Shown: positions 10,618-21,539 of the stretch, piece after piece | How the letters are laid out: every line of letters begins with the position of its first letter | Position numbering within the stretch: the stretch's first letter is position 1 | From: Branchiostoma floridae | Lineage: Eukaryota; Chordata; Leptocardii; Amphioxiformes; Branchiostomatidae | Assembly (NCBI RefSeq): GCF_000003815.2 | Contig: NC_049993.1 | Span: forward strand, 2,010,645 to 2,074,644 | Direction of reading: 5' to 3' | DNA length: 64,000 nt | Position numbers and translations under genes: made by a program | The notes under the pieces: generated by a model | Databases searched by the model: none | What the model was told of the DNA's origin: nothing | The model's input: the letters and a program-made list of their open reading frames with translations, nothing else

Positions 10618-13600
10618 TTTTGTTGCGGGGGTGGGAGTGGTGGTGTGTGTGCTATGTCCCAAGTGCCATAAAGTTCCATGCGTAGCCCCCCATTTCTGTT
10701 GAGGGTCGGATTGTACATTCTCTCATACGAGGGGCATTCAATAAGTAATGTCCCTGACCCATTTCCCATAGCAGGAGATTAATGAAACTTGGCACAGTTA
10801 TTAGTCTTTCTCTTCATAGGAACCACCCAGAGTTTTGCATTTCTCCCATCATTTGATGTAGCTCTGGACACCGTTCTTGTAGGACATCCCAGGTTGGTCC
10901 TCCGACAGATGCCTCATCAATGGCAGAAGAGGGACGACCAGGTCTGGGAGCTGTTTCCACAGACTTCCGACCTTGTTTGAATTCAGGATGCCAGCGTTTT
11001 ACAAGGTCATATGATGGGGCATCATCACCATAAGTTTTTTTTTCATTTCATCAAAAGTCCCCTTTGGTGTGCGTCCTTTCAAATACAAAAACCGGATCAC
11101 TGCGTGACACTCAACTGGTTCCATTTCACACCTGGTCCATTTCGCACCTGACTAAGTTCAAACACCAGTAAATCAGTAACCACAATTAGTTCAGAGCTGT
11201 TTTTTGCAACATTAGCCATAGAGATATGACTCATTACACATGCAAAATGTCATCTAGATCAAACAACTGGAAGTGGGTCAGGGACATTACTTATTGAATG
11301 CCCCTCGTATATGGCCTCTCTTACTCCCGTTCAAACCAGCGGGCTTCACGGTCCAGGATGTCGGTGGATTGGAGGTTGAAGGAATGTCCTTGGTTGTATC
11401 CTAGGTGGTTGTAAATAGCAGAAGTGTTGCCGTTGGCCCTGGGTTTGCAATGTTATTGATACCTTGCCTTTAGTGGCCGGCTAGTCTCACCAATGTATGT
11501 GTTGTTACAGTTCGGTTCTTCGCATTTGAGTCTGTAGATTACATTGGCCTTAGTACCGTTTTGTGGTCTGTCTTTTGGATGTACCAGTTTGTGTCGGAGG
11601 GTTGAGTGAGGTTTGAAATTAGTGGCGATGTTGAAGTTTTGGAAGATCCGTCTGAGTTTTTCCGAAACTCCTTGAACATAGGGGATGGTAATGTTGGCTT
11701 TCTTTCTGTCGGTCAATGGTTGCACTTGGCTGTTTTCTTTTAGTGGTCCGAGGGTTTAAGAGGTTTGTTGAAGGTCCAGTTTTGGTAGCCAGATTTGGTC
11801 AATGCACTTCGGAGATGTTTGTGTTCCTCTGTTTTGGCTTTGTCCGAGGAAATAATGCTGTCTGCCCTGTGATACAGGTTTTTATCACTGCCAGTTTGTG
11901 TTTCAAAGGGTGGCGAGAGTCAAAGGCCAGATATCGGTCAGTGTGCGTCGGTTTCCTGTACACTTCGAACTGAAGGCTGCCCTCTTTCTCTATGATAGTT
12001 TTGGTGTCTAGGAAGGAGGGCATGTTGTCGTGACTTGACTCCTGTGTGAACTTGACGTTCTTATCTACTTGGTTGATGTGGTCAAAGAAGTCATCAGCTA
12101 CTCTCTGTTTTAGCTTGCAGTATGTGTCATCTACATAGCGAAACCAGTTGAGTGAGGGAGTGTCCTTGAAAGTACTGATAGCCTTCTCTTAAAAACTTCT
12201 CCATGTAGAGGTTTACAACGATGGGCGACACTGGTGATCCCATAGCACAGCCGTGCAGTTGTTGGTAGAACTGTCCTTTGAAAGTGAAATAGGTCCACAA
12301 TAGGCAAAGATCTAGCAGTTTGCACAGTTGTTCTGGAGATAGCTTGGTTCTGTCTGTTAGTGTGCTGTCAGCCTCCAGGGTTTCCTTGACTACCGAGACA
12401 ACGTCCTTAGGAGGTATGCAAGTGAAAAGCGAACAGACATCGTAAAAAGTGATGATTTCATCATCTTCTACCCGGAGATCTTTGATCTTGTTAACAAAGT
12501 CTGCACTTTTCTGAACATGGTATTGAGACTTTCCCACTAAAGGTCCTAGGATCTTAGCTAGAAATGTTGCTAACTCGTATGTGACTGATCCTATGCTGGA
12601 CACTATGGGGCGTAGGGGAACATCCTGTTTGTGGATTTTGGGAAGGCCGTAGAAGGTTGGGGATTGTTCCGAAGTGGGGTAAAGTTTTAGATAGGTGGCA
12701 CGGTCAATTTCTTCTTCCTTGTTTTGCAATCCCTTTAAACTGGGTGGTGGGGTCCTTTTTCAAAGGCGCGTAGGTGTTTTTGTCCCCTAATAGATCTTTT
12801 ACCTTTCTGTCGTACTGTTCCCTGTCTAAGACTACTGTGCATGTCCCCTTGTCTGCTGGCAGAATTGCTATGACTTGATTGGTAGCCAAATCTTTGAAAG
12901 CAGTTTGTTCTTCCCGAGTGATGTTGCTGGGAGGGGGGTTTGAAACTTTCAAAGTGGCAGCTTGTTTGGCGCGTAAGGCTTCAGTCTGTCTTTGTGGCAA
13001 CCGGGCACGGTGTATTGCTGACTCAGTTTCAGTGACAATGTCTATGCAGGGGATTTTGTTAGGTTTTACTGCAGAATTTAGGCACTTAGACAGCAGGGAT
13101 TTCTCTGGTTCTGTAACTGGGGTTTTAGAACTGTTTGATCTCCAATCGGGGGCCCTATCTGCACGACTGTTCCCTTCCTTTTGTAGTAGACGTTCAAATT
13201 TGGCCTTCTGTCTGGCTTCCCCCTCCTCATTTTGGGCTTGTTGTCCCCGTGTTACAAAAACTTCAGTGTCAGAAAAGGTGTTCTTTGATAGTTGTTCCCT
13301 CAGCAGTTTTTCAAGTTAAGTTTTCCTGTCATTGAGACCATCCAATTTGTAGTTCATATGGCTCACCATTTCGTTGATTAGCTTCCTTTCAGCGTTGCGA
13401 ATGATACTGTTGGCCTTGAATCCTTTGGTGGGGGTTTTTTGACGTAAACTGATAGGAGTAACATTTATCTTGAGGCTGCGCAAGTTGAAGCGAAGATGGT
13501 TCCTGTAGTCCGCAATCTTCCTGCTCGTCTTCTCCAGGTCTGTCACTGATTTCAGGCCAAACTTACCGTACTGATCCAAGCTACATCGATGTAGGTTAGA

Positions 13601-13700
13601 CATCCAGGTAATAAGATACGCCAAAAATAAGTTACTCGACTCACATGGCACAATCTGGATACGTGTTAGCCAATCGTGAGTCCAACATAGACTGAAACAA
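10618..13700 (-). mobile_element. Penelope-like retroelement with GIY-YIG endonuclease, decayed
   Basis: Minus-strand fragments in order: N-terminal region (about 13640-13020, KIADYRNHLRFNLRSLK), the ILPADKGTCTVVLD motif (about 12830), reverse transcriptase with YGLPKIHK (about 12640), FYDVCSLFTCIP (about 12450), GCAMGSPVSP (about 12240) and YVDD (about 12135), then KCEEPNCNNTYIGETSRPL (about 11490) of the GIY-YIG nuclease. These signatures define Penelope-like elements. It is inactive: an in-frame stop near 13318, a frameshift just before YVDD, and a stop after KARYQ at about 11457. The nuclease tail is split by the mariner element at 10728-11307 and resumes with ERMYNPTLNRNGG up to a stop near 10618. 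Confidence 0.92.
10728..11307 (-). mobile_element. Mariner-like element, deleted, nested in Penelope-like element
   Basis: Terminal inverted repeats CGAGGGGCATTCAATAAGTA...GGGTCAGGGACATTACTTAT continuing to CCCCTCG, about 40 bp long, flanked by TA at 10726-10727 and 11308-11309. The minus strand still encodes a transposase N-terminal fragment: GTFDEMKKKTYGDDAPSYD, VKRWHPEFKQGRKSV and RPGRPSS, the helix-turn-helix and linker region of mariner transposases. The catalytic DDD region is missing, so it is non-autonomous. Removing it rejoins the host frame across one TA. Confidence 0.93.
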
Positions 13701-13774
13701 AACGCGAGGTCGACCCAAATATAGAAACATGAGGAAACATTGACGTGTATAATTACTGCTTTTGGTCCTGTCAA

Positions 13775-14239
13775 TCACGATTATTTACGGCATCGACAGT
13801 ACGCCAATGGGTATCCCGTTTGCGTCCTTGTTTCCGACGAAAAGGGGAAAGGCCGCTCTTGGGATACAGCAGGGATTTTTGGGTGGCGGATATCTTTTAG
13901 GTTAGAGAGCAAGTGTGACTTTATGCTCTCTCATTTTAACGGTGCCATAATCCATGATCGGTTTCTATAGCCACAGTTTGGTCACTCATTTGGTGGTAAT
14001 AGGAATCCACAATGATTTATGAAACTGTATACACACCAGAGTGGGTCATTAATCGTACTGTTATGTATACATTTTCATAAATGAATGTACCATGTACCAT
14101 CAGGCCCTAATAACACTTTTGCATGTAGCTATATATAGGTGTATTCAAGTCCTTATGAGTCCAAATCACTATCGATGTGTTCTGACAACGTTGATTGTTA
14201 CATCTAATAAAACACCATATCGTTTTTTTTTTCTTATAG
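13775..14239. other. Upstream flank of P450 gene
   Basis: No repeat or gene recognised. It ends in a T-rich tract and TTATAG, a good splice acceptor, so the transcript of the downstream gene probably begins in an upstream exon rather than here. Confidence 0.5.
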
Positions 14240-14250
14240 GAGGAGTAATA

Positions 14251-17200
14251 ATGGGTAACGCATTTGGATATCTGAACTGGCTGAAGAGCAACAATCAGGC
14301 GTTCGCACCTGATCGCACTGAAGACTTCGTGGAGAAAAACATCGGATTTCCGTGTCACGTAGTGACCGGGAACAAGGCCGTGCAGTCCGTATTTGACATC
14401 GATCTTTTCAAAAAGGAGGAATTTTATTTTGGCCAAATAGAAGTCCGGAAGGACTTTACGGAAGGGGTCTGTCCAAGCATCACGTCCAACGGTAAAATCC
14501 ACGAGAGGAACAAGGCGCTTATGATGGACGTCATCGCTGGAGCTTACAAAGAGATCCCGACCTCAACAGCAAATGCCGTGCTGTCCAACATCGCCAGGTG
14601 GGGACGCAGACCGACCAAATTCGAATCAAAGTTGTTTGCAGTGTCAGCTGGAGCTCTCCTTCCCACCATCTTCGGGAAATCAGCACATTTCAATGCTGAG
14701 GGAATCGAGCTCTATATCACTGGTTCGACTGAATTAAGACCAGAATGCTTGGCAGCATTGTTGGAGGAAAATGACCTTATTGAGGGGCGTCCGGCAATGG
14801 CCTACATCCTCGAGAAAATGAAAACATCAGAGAGGTAGGTGTCGGAGACTTTGTCTTTATCAGATATTAAAATATCTATTTATGTTTGCAATAGGTAAAA
14901 CATATTACCCCTATTTGCTAGTATTCTACTCATTTTCTTCCTAGTTCGTTGTTCTTCTTTAGCCGTGATTTTTACGGGGAAGATACCATGCAGTTCTTGT
15001 CTAGTAGTACGTTCAAATACTTGGTAATATAGTTCTAACTTTCCTTAAAATGCTCATAATACATGTATAGCACAAAAATGCATAGACCAATAATGCTTTT
15101 TTTAATTGTATGGCTAAAATTATAACAAAATATGTTTATTATCGGAGTAATATAACAAAGCAATCCAGTGACATGAGTTATGTCAATGTCCCTAGTTTTT
15201 GGTGACGCCTCAGAGGCGAACCTAATAGTATAGTGTTGTGTGAAACTAGCTTGAGAAAAATCAAGAGGGAAACATCCTGCGCTTTCTCGAAAATGTTGCG
15301 CCCTTTTCAAGTCTTTTTTTGGACTTATAGGGATACAAATGACGACACGTACGTTCAAATCTTCTTCAATAGTTTTTTTTTTAATATTCAAAGGTACCAC
15401 CAGCTGATTGATCTTGGCAAATCTCATGGATTCGGGGAGGCAGAGACAACGGGGCAGCTGCTCTTTACAATAATGTTCAACGGTGTTGCCGGCATGGCAG
15501 TAAACCTGGTGCCGTCCTTCGCCCGCTTGGACACCATCAGCGCGGAAGACCGAGAGGAGCTACGGGAAGAGGCGCTTGCCGCCCTGAAGAAACATGGAGG
15601 CCTGACCCACGAGGCTCTGGCGGAGATGCCGAAAATAGAAAGCTTTGTGCTGGAAGTGCTGCGAGCTTGTCCAGCTCCGGACTTCTGGAGCACCATTGCT
15701 ACACGTCCAACGACTGTCAAGTACTCAACAGAGAGTGGACCGCAGGAGGTTGAGGTGAGTGACAAACGTTGTACTCACAGGTATAAGGCAAATAAGTATG
15801 AACACACCAAAGATTACAAATACGTATACACATACACACACGACTACAAACGTATGAACGAACGCGCACACACACAAACACACACACACACACAAACACA
15901 CACACTAGCATACATACCTTCACAAACACCAAACGGACACAAACACAGAGACGATCGCATTCAAACACACACAAACACACACAGAAACACGGACGTACGA
16001 ACGCAAACACACACAGGCAAGACGAAAGCGTGCACACGCACGGACGCACAGACACACACGCATGCACTGATTAGCCTAAGGGTGAAAAATACCCTTTTGG
16101 CCGAAAGCTATTTTTGTTATTTTTTTTTAAATAATGTATCGTCAAGCTATTACATGTTCTCTTGTCCTTATTTCAAGATAAAAGCAGGCGAACGTGTGTA
16201 TGCAAGTTCCTACTGGGCACTGAGGGACCCTGCTGTCTTTGACAAGCCAGACAACTTCATGTGGCGTAGGTTTCTCGGCCCTGAGGGTAAAGCTCGCAGG
16301 GAACACCACGTCACATTTCACGGCCGGCTCATCGACACACCCGCGGCCAACAACCACATGTGCCCGGGTAAAGACGTCGGACTTTCGGTCATCAAAGGCA
16401 GCATCGCCGTTCTCAACACCTTCTTTGGATGGGAGCTCGAGGAGCCGCCAGTGTGGACCGGGACGAAGGCAGCTCGTTTGGGGCAGCCTGACAACGAAGT
16501 CAACATCAATTCATTCTGGTTGCAACACCCCAATGACTTGAAAGCGGTTTTTCCATCCTACTTTGATGACATCATTGACGTAAGTTGTCAATTTTGATAT
16601 ATATTCTTTGGCTAGTAGCTTATGCTACGGTTACATATATACCTCTCTCCAAAATATTATTAAAAGTTTTATGCAAATTAACTTTTATTAAAATAACTTC
16701 TAACTGCTATTCACACTTAAGCCCAAAAATGAATCTTAGAAAATCCCGCCATGCAATGGTGGACTATTTCAGTGCACTCAATGTAGGAAAGTTTCAGACC
16801 AGTCGCCCAAAAAATTTTCGCTAAAAACGAATCATAACCCGTCCAAAGCTGAATGAAAAAAAAGATACGTGCAAAAATGGAATCTTCCTGTGGTATCCCT
16901 ATGAGGAGCAATCCAAAAATAATTCCGCTAAAATAGGACTCTGACATAATCACCAAAGTCACCAAAAATTAAATTTAAAAATACTCCCCCCCCCCCCCGG
17001 TGCAAGAATGGACTCTTCCAGCACATCTCATGTAAATCGATGCTTTGATGATTATATTACGGCGTCTATTTGTCGCCTTGTGCCTGGTTGATTTTAACTC
17101 CAGTTTTAAACAAATAACTTCTGGTTGACACTAGCTCCAGCTATATTCTAGATCCATATTTTTGCGGTCGTCTTCGTAGGTATTGACCATTTCATTTATA

Positions 17201-18145
17201 GATTAATACTAGTACTGGTGTATGATCTTATTTGACCGTCTTACCTTGTATTTGTGCACAGGGACTGAATAAAAACCCGGACGACAGTGATGTTGCAGGA
17301 ATTGACGTTCTCGTTAAAACGAAGACTGGGAAGTACCGTGGCTCTGGAACAAATTCAAACGTCTACATCCGCCTCTACGACGACAAAGGTCATCAGTCCC
17401 GTGAGCTGAAGTTGGATGTGTGGTGGAAAAACGACTTTGAAAAGGGACAGAAGGGACAGTAAGTAGATCTCTACATTCTGTAAGTTTCGAATGAAATAGG
17501 TAAACAAATATTAGAGTTGAAGGCATAGGCCTCTCTCATTCTTTCCCTTCCCTCTTTCTGTCTCTCCCCCTCCCTCGTCGGTCCCACTCACCCCCCCCCC
17601 CATATGCTATGGTCTTGATGTTTTGGTGGCAAATATATTTTTGATGTAAGGAATATATGTTGTACGGGCCTCCTTGCAGCCTACTCTGGAATTGCAGGGG
17701 GATTTCTGTAAAGAAAAAAGAAAAGTTTTGTAGTAGCAACTGCTGCTGAACTTCGTGGATCTAATAGACTACCACATTTACCTTTTCCAGGTACAAACTG
17801 AAGGATGTAAAAGTGGCTGCCCCAATTGTGAAGATAGAGCTGTTTCGGGATGGGTGCCACCCTGATGACGACTGGTACTGTGAGTCCGTCTCTGTCCAAC
17901 TCAACCCCGACAACAAAGGACCTACATACGACTTCCCTGTGAACCGTTGGATCAGGAAAAGTGCGTATCTTCGATATTTGAATAGATGAAAATGCATGCG
18001 TCCCTGTCTCTGATACAGTATTAGATCAATGAAGGTGCATGGATGTGTTCCTACATTTGTACACTACTTTTGTTTTGCCTGATATATAACCTATATATAT
18101 TGCGTGTGTTTGAGTGAATAAGAAATTGGTTTACCCGTTGTTTTG

Positions 18146-18179
<34 letters not shown>

Positions 18180-18347
18180 CATAGATTATGCTAAGATTCT
18201 TTATAAATGGAACATTATTTTTACTTATGCTGTTTGTTATTGTAGCTTATTAACTGTTTCCTATGTCCATCAACAGATGATCACGTGTGGCTGAGTCCCG
18301 GTGGATGTGAGTCTTCACAGGATGACGTGAAACCCAAAGATGGCTAG
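14251..18347 (+). CDS. CYP74-clan cytochrome P450 fused to PLAT/LH2 domain (oxylipin enzyme)
   Basis: Six exons: 14251-14834, 15394-15754, 16178-16579, 17262-17458, 17791-17960 and 18277-18347. All have GT-AG borders and matching phases, together exactly 595 codons (594 aa plus TAG). Residues 1-449 are a CYP74-type P450: central I-helix motif FNGVAGM at 223-229 in place of the usual AGxDT, ExxR at 282-285 (EVLR), and heme loop NNHMCPGKDVG with Cys377, which lacks the canonical FxxGxRxC. Residues about 450-575 are a PLAT beta-sandwich (GIDVLVKTKTGKYRG, NVYIRLYD, DFEKGQ, GCHPDDDWYCESV). CYP74-clan enzymes rearrange fatty-acid hydroperoxides without O2 or a reductase, as allene oxide synthases, epoxyalcohol synthases or hydroperoxide lyases. 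A lancelet member (CYP440A1) is known as an epoxyalcohol synthase, and this may be it or a relative. The start is the first ATG of the exon; the frame is open upstream to the acceptor at 14239, so an extra N-terminal exon is possible. The polyA signal is at 18550. Confidence 0.93.
15830..16065. repeat. CA-rich microsatellite in P450 intron 2
   Basis: Interrupted ACACACAAACAC repeats between exons 2 and 3 of the P450 gene. It happens to be open in the reading frame of exon 2, so naive ORF calling merges exons 2 and 3 across it. The donor GTGAGT at 15755 and acceptor at 16177 show it is intronic. Confidence 0.9.
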
Positions 18348-19136
18348 GATGAACTTCTGGTGATGAACAAAGCACCATCAAGTCTATAAATCAGACGAAT
18401 AACGAGACCCTTTTGACAAATACTTCATTTACACCGACATTTGGATGACCGCCTGTCACCTTCATGTGTGCAATTCTGAACTGTAGCGCTAGGTGTCACT
18501 GTTTACAATTGGAAATGCAAAATTGGGAATGCGATCACTAACGTAAAGAAATAAAGCATTTACAAGTCACTGCGCGCGTAAAAATACTTTTGTTACGTCA
18601 GCTGGAACTATAAGCAGCTTCACATAGTACAATGTGAATCAGTCAGCATTCTCTGAGGAAGGTGACGGACGGTAACCAAAACGTCTGTGAAAATAAAGCA
18701 AGGGTTGTAAAAGGTCTTTTCTCAATATGCAACAGGTTCGAAATCATTGTTGTCATTTTTTTCCAGTTAACGCCTTTAGAATATCAAAAGGCAAATGGCG
18801 AGAAAAAACAAGGGTCCACTCTGATCAAAGCTTTATGGGTCGAGTTCATCATGCTACAGATTTTTTATATGTGTGATATGTTATACTATCTTTAATCCAC
18901 CTCATCTAATCATTTAATAGATATCACTTGCAAAGTAATGATCATAATTTTTCAATTTTCGGTAGATATTCGAGAGTAAGCGATATTAATCGAAAGCTAG
19001 AGTTATTTTTTTTTATTGACCAACCATAGTTTGTAACACTCTATATCATATATACGGGATTTGTTTCTTTCTAGCTGTTGATGAGCTACTCAGTAAGAAG
19101 CTCTATCATGTGGGGACTTTAGTGTGGTAAATTAGG
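18348..19136. other. 3' UTR of the P450 gene and intergenic
   Basis: AATAAA at 18550-18555 gives a roughly 200-nt 3' UTR. A second AATAAA lies near 18693. Nothing else recognised. Confidence 0.6.
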
Positions 19137-19145
19137 CGTTTAGAG

Positions 19146-20312
19146 CGGTCTCACTAAATACCGAAAACAACCGAAAACAACTTGACATCTACCGAAAACA
19201 ACCGAAAACAACCCGTAAAATACAGAAAACAATGAAAACAATTTGATATCTACCGAAACAACTCCATAAATACCGAAAACACCTTAATGAATACTGAAAC
19301 AACTCAATAAGTACCGAAAACAACTCAAAACATCCTAAAACACGCATGAGCAACCGATCAGAACTCCAAAACAGCCGGAAAATGACTCTTAAACAACTAC
19401 TTATTGCTATTTTATTTTCATCTACTCGTTACTATCCCTTGCATTCTTTTCTCCTTGGCCGAGGGAGAGAATGGGGTGATTCTGGAGGATATTTGCAGCA
19501 AAGGGGAAGTAGACTGTGGAAACACCTTTCTATCACACACTGTTTTATTTTGATCATTTAGTTTAATCCAGAATAAGGGGCCTCTGTGGCAATACACGTT
19601 TGCGGTTTGTCCATTTAAACCGATTTGTTGTGATAGCGGAATGCGTTAAAATTGAGCAAGAAATGTTCTAGATTGTTTTGGTTGATAGAAGAAAATGTAG
19701 TACACATGAGGTAAATGCGCAGCAGGCAGATTCAACAATAATTGATAAGCAAACCTATTTTCGAAGCAGTTTTGTCGGGGGATAGTAGTGACTGCGATTT
19801 CATGTTGGGGCCACTACTACACCCCCGCTCGACCGTAACCTCTGCTTGGAGTTACACAATAGATGCCAAGTAGTATAGATATCCATTGATGAGTTTGCGA
19901 GTTAACCAAGCAGTCCCCGTTTATAATATACAGAATACTTACAGGATCCGTGAATCTGAAATCGAACATTAATATTTTCCAAAAGGCAAAGGAGATCGTT
20001 GACTCTATTATTACTAATATTGTATTAATAACATTGGTCGTCCTAGCCTAACTTCTGTCCAAAATAAAATCAAAATTATTAAATAATAACCCATTGAAAT
20101 GATTGTCTGTTGTTTATGGTTGTGTCGAGTTGTTTTCGGTAGTTAAAAGTTGTTTTCGGTTGTTTTCGGTAGTTAAAAGTTGTTTTCGGTATTTAGTGAA
20201 AGTTGTTTTCGGTTGTTTTCGGTTGTTTTCGGTAATTAGTGAAAGTTGTTTTCGGTTGTTTTCGGTATTTAGTGAAAGTTGTTTTCGGTTGTTTTCGGTA
20301 TTTAGTGAGACC
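19146..20312. mobile_element. Inverted-repeat element with subterminal ACCGAAAACA arrays, 9-bp TSD
   Basis: The left end reads CGGTCTCACTAAATACCGAA and runs into tandem ACCGAAAACA units. The right end is the complement, TTGTTTTCGGTATTTAGTGA then GACC. Direct repeats CGTTTAGAG at 19137-19145 and 20313-20321 form a 9-bp target site duplication. The interior (about 19360-20100) is unique and has no transposase frame. A half copy of the CTCCAAGCAGAGGTT MITE lies inside at about 19842. A 9-bp duplication fits Mutator-like elements, but no transposase supports that. Confidence 0.87.
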
Positions 20313-20321
20313 CGTTTAGAG

Positions 20322-21354
20322 TATGTTTTCGTATGAATTATACATGTGCATGTTAGAAATGGAGAATCGCGATCTAGACATTGGTGTGTTTTATTGGGAG
20401 GGGTGTCAGTTTTTCAATAGGTTCTATGATTTAAAGTTTGATACAAGTGTTGTTGGTGGAGTAGTAGGATAACTTGTTTACTTTATCTTGAGGGGTCTAT
20501 CATAGATTGTAACTTACATGTCTCTACTACTCGTACACGGTGAATTCAGTACCTCATTAGCAAAACAGCCTGTTATACTTTAGCTTTTACTAGGCCCCAC
20601 AACTGGCTGGAAAAATCGACTAAAATGTATGAATACACCATCCCTTTTGTATGCTGCATTCCGGTCTTTATTAAAAGAGGGTCTCTTTTAATTTGACACT
20701 TACTTCACGTTACTTGTATATATTACTGGCGAATGACGTATCTATATATCTCATTAGTTGAATAGCCTGTTCTGAATGCCATTGCCTCTACCAAATTCCA
20801 CAGGTCGCTGAAAAACAGTAGAAATTGACCAAACAGATAGGTAACATGCTAAAAGAGGTAGTAGGTCAGGGATTACAGTTAGCAAGAAATTGGCCAGGGG
20901 ACCAATACAATGCCAGGGTAGCAAGCTGTCGAGGGGGTTGGGGGGTGGGGCAGCTTCCAATTGGGTCCCTAGCTGTTGAGCTGTTCATTTAAGACAGCTA
21001 ACTCATCTGGTATTTTATTTGCTATTTTGTCAGCAATCCATGGAGCCTAGTAGAGGTACTGGAAGACAACCTACTGCATGTATATCTGCCTGGCAGGAAC
21101 GTAAAAAAATCGGTTGAATTGTCATAGTGCAAAAAATTAAGTAAGGGTATATAGTATCTCATGTATTATTCTTAGACTTTGGTGGCGGTAAACTGGCAGT
21201 ATATATCAGCAATTGTCATTAACCATTTCTTGTAAACGCAGTATTTACGGGTCAGCAAACTTAATAAATATGACAAAGTGGTGGAATCAAATACTTTGTT
21301 GGGTGTCACATACACACACACTCTTACACATACACAAACAAAAACACACACAAC
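20322..21354. other. Intergenic, no gene seen
   Basis: Unique-looking AT-rich DNA. No exon or repeat could be supported. Confidence 0.55.
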
Positions 21355-21412
21355 AATACTTAAGATATCTTGATTACTCTCAAAGCAGCACACCTATACT
21401 TAAGATATCGTG

Positions 21413-21536
21413 ATTACTCTCCAAGCAGAGGTTGGTGGAAAAAGCGTGACCTTTTACTTTCATTCGTATTTTATCGAAAAAAAAACGGATGAAAGGAAAA
21501 TGTCACTTTTTTTTCACCAACCTCTGAAGAGTAATA
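21413..21536. mobile_element. MITE, family TACTCTCCAAGCAGAGGTT (copy 2)
   Basis: ATTACTCTCCAAGCAGAGGT at the left and ACCTCTGAAGAGTAAT at the right, about 124 bp. Immediately left, TATACTTAAGATATCKTGAT followed by TACTCTC occurs twice in tandem (about 21355 and 21394), so the insertion end was itself duplicated. Confidence 0.75.
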
Positions 21537-21539
21537 CTT

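Noticed and set aside
12879-13335. Plus-strand 146-codon frame
   Set aside because: Antisense shadow of the Penelope-like element.
15233-16597. Single 454-codon P450 frame spanning 15233-16597
   Set aside because: It merges exons 2 and 3 with an intron that happens to be open and full of CA repeats; donor GTGAGT at 15755 and acceptor before 16178 restore the family alignment.
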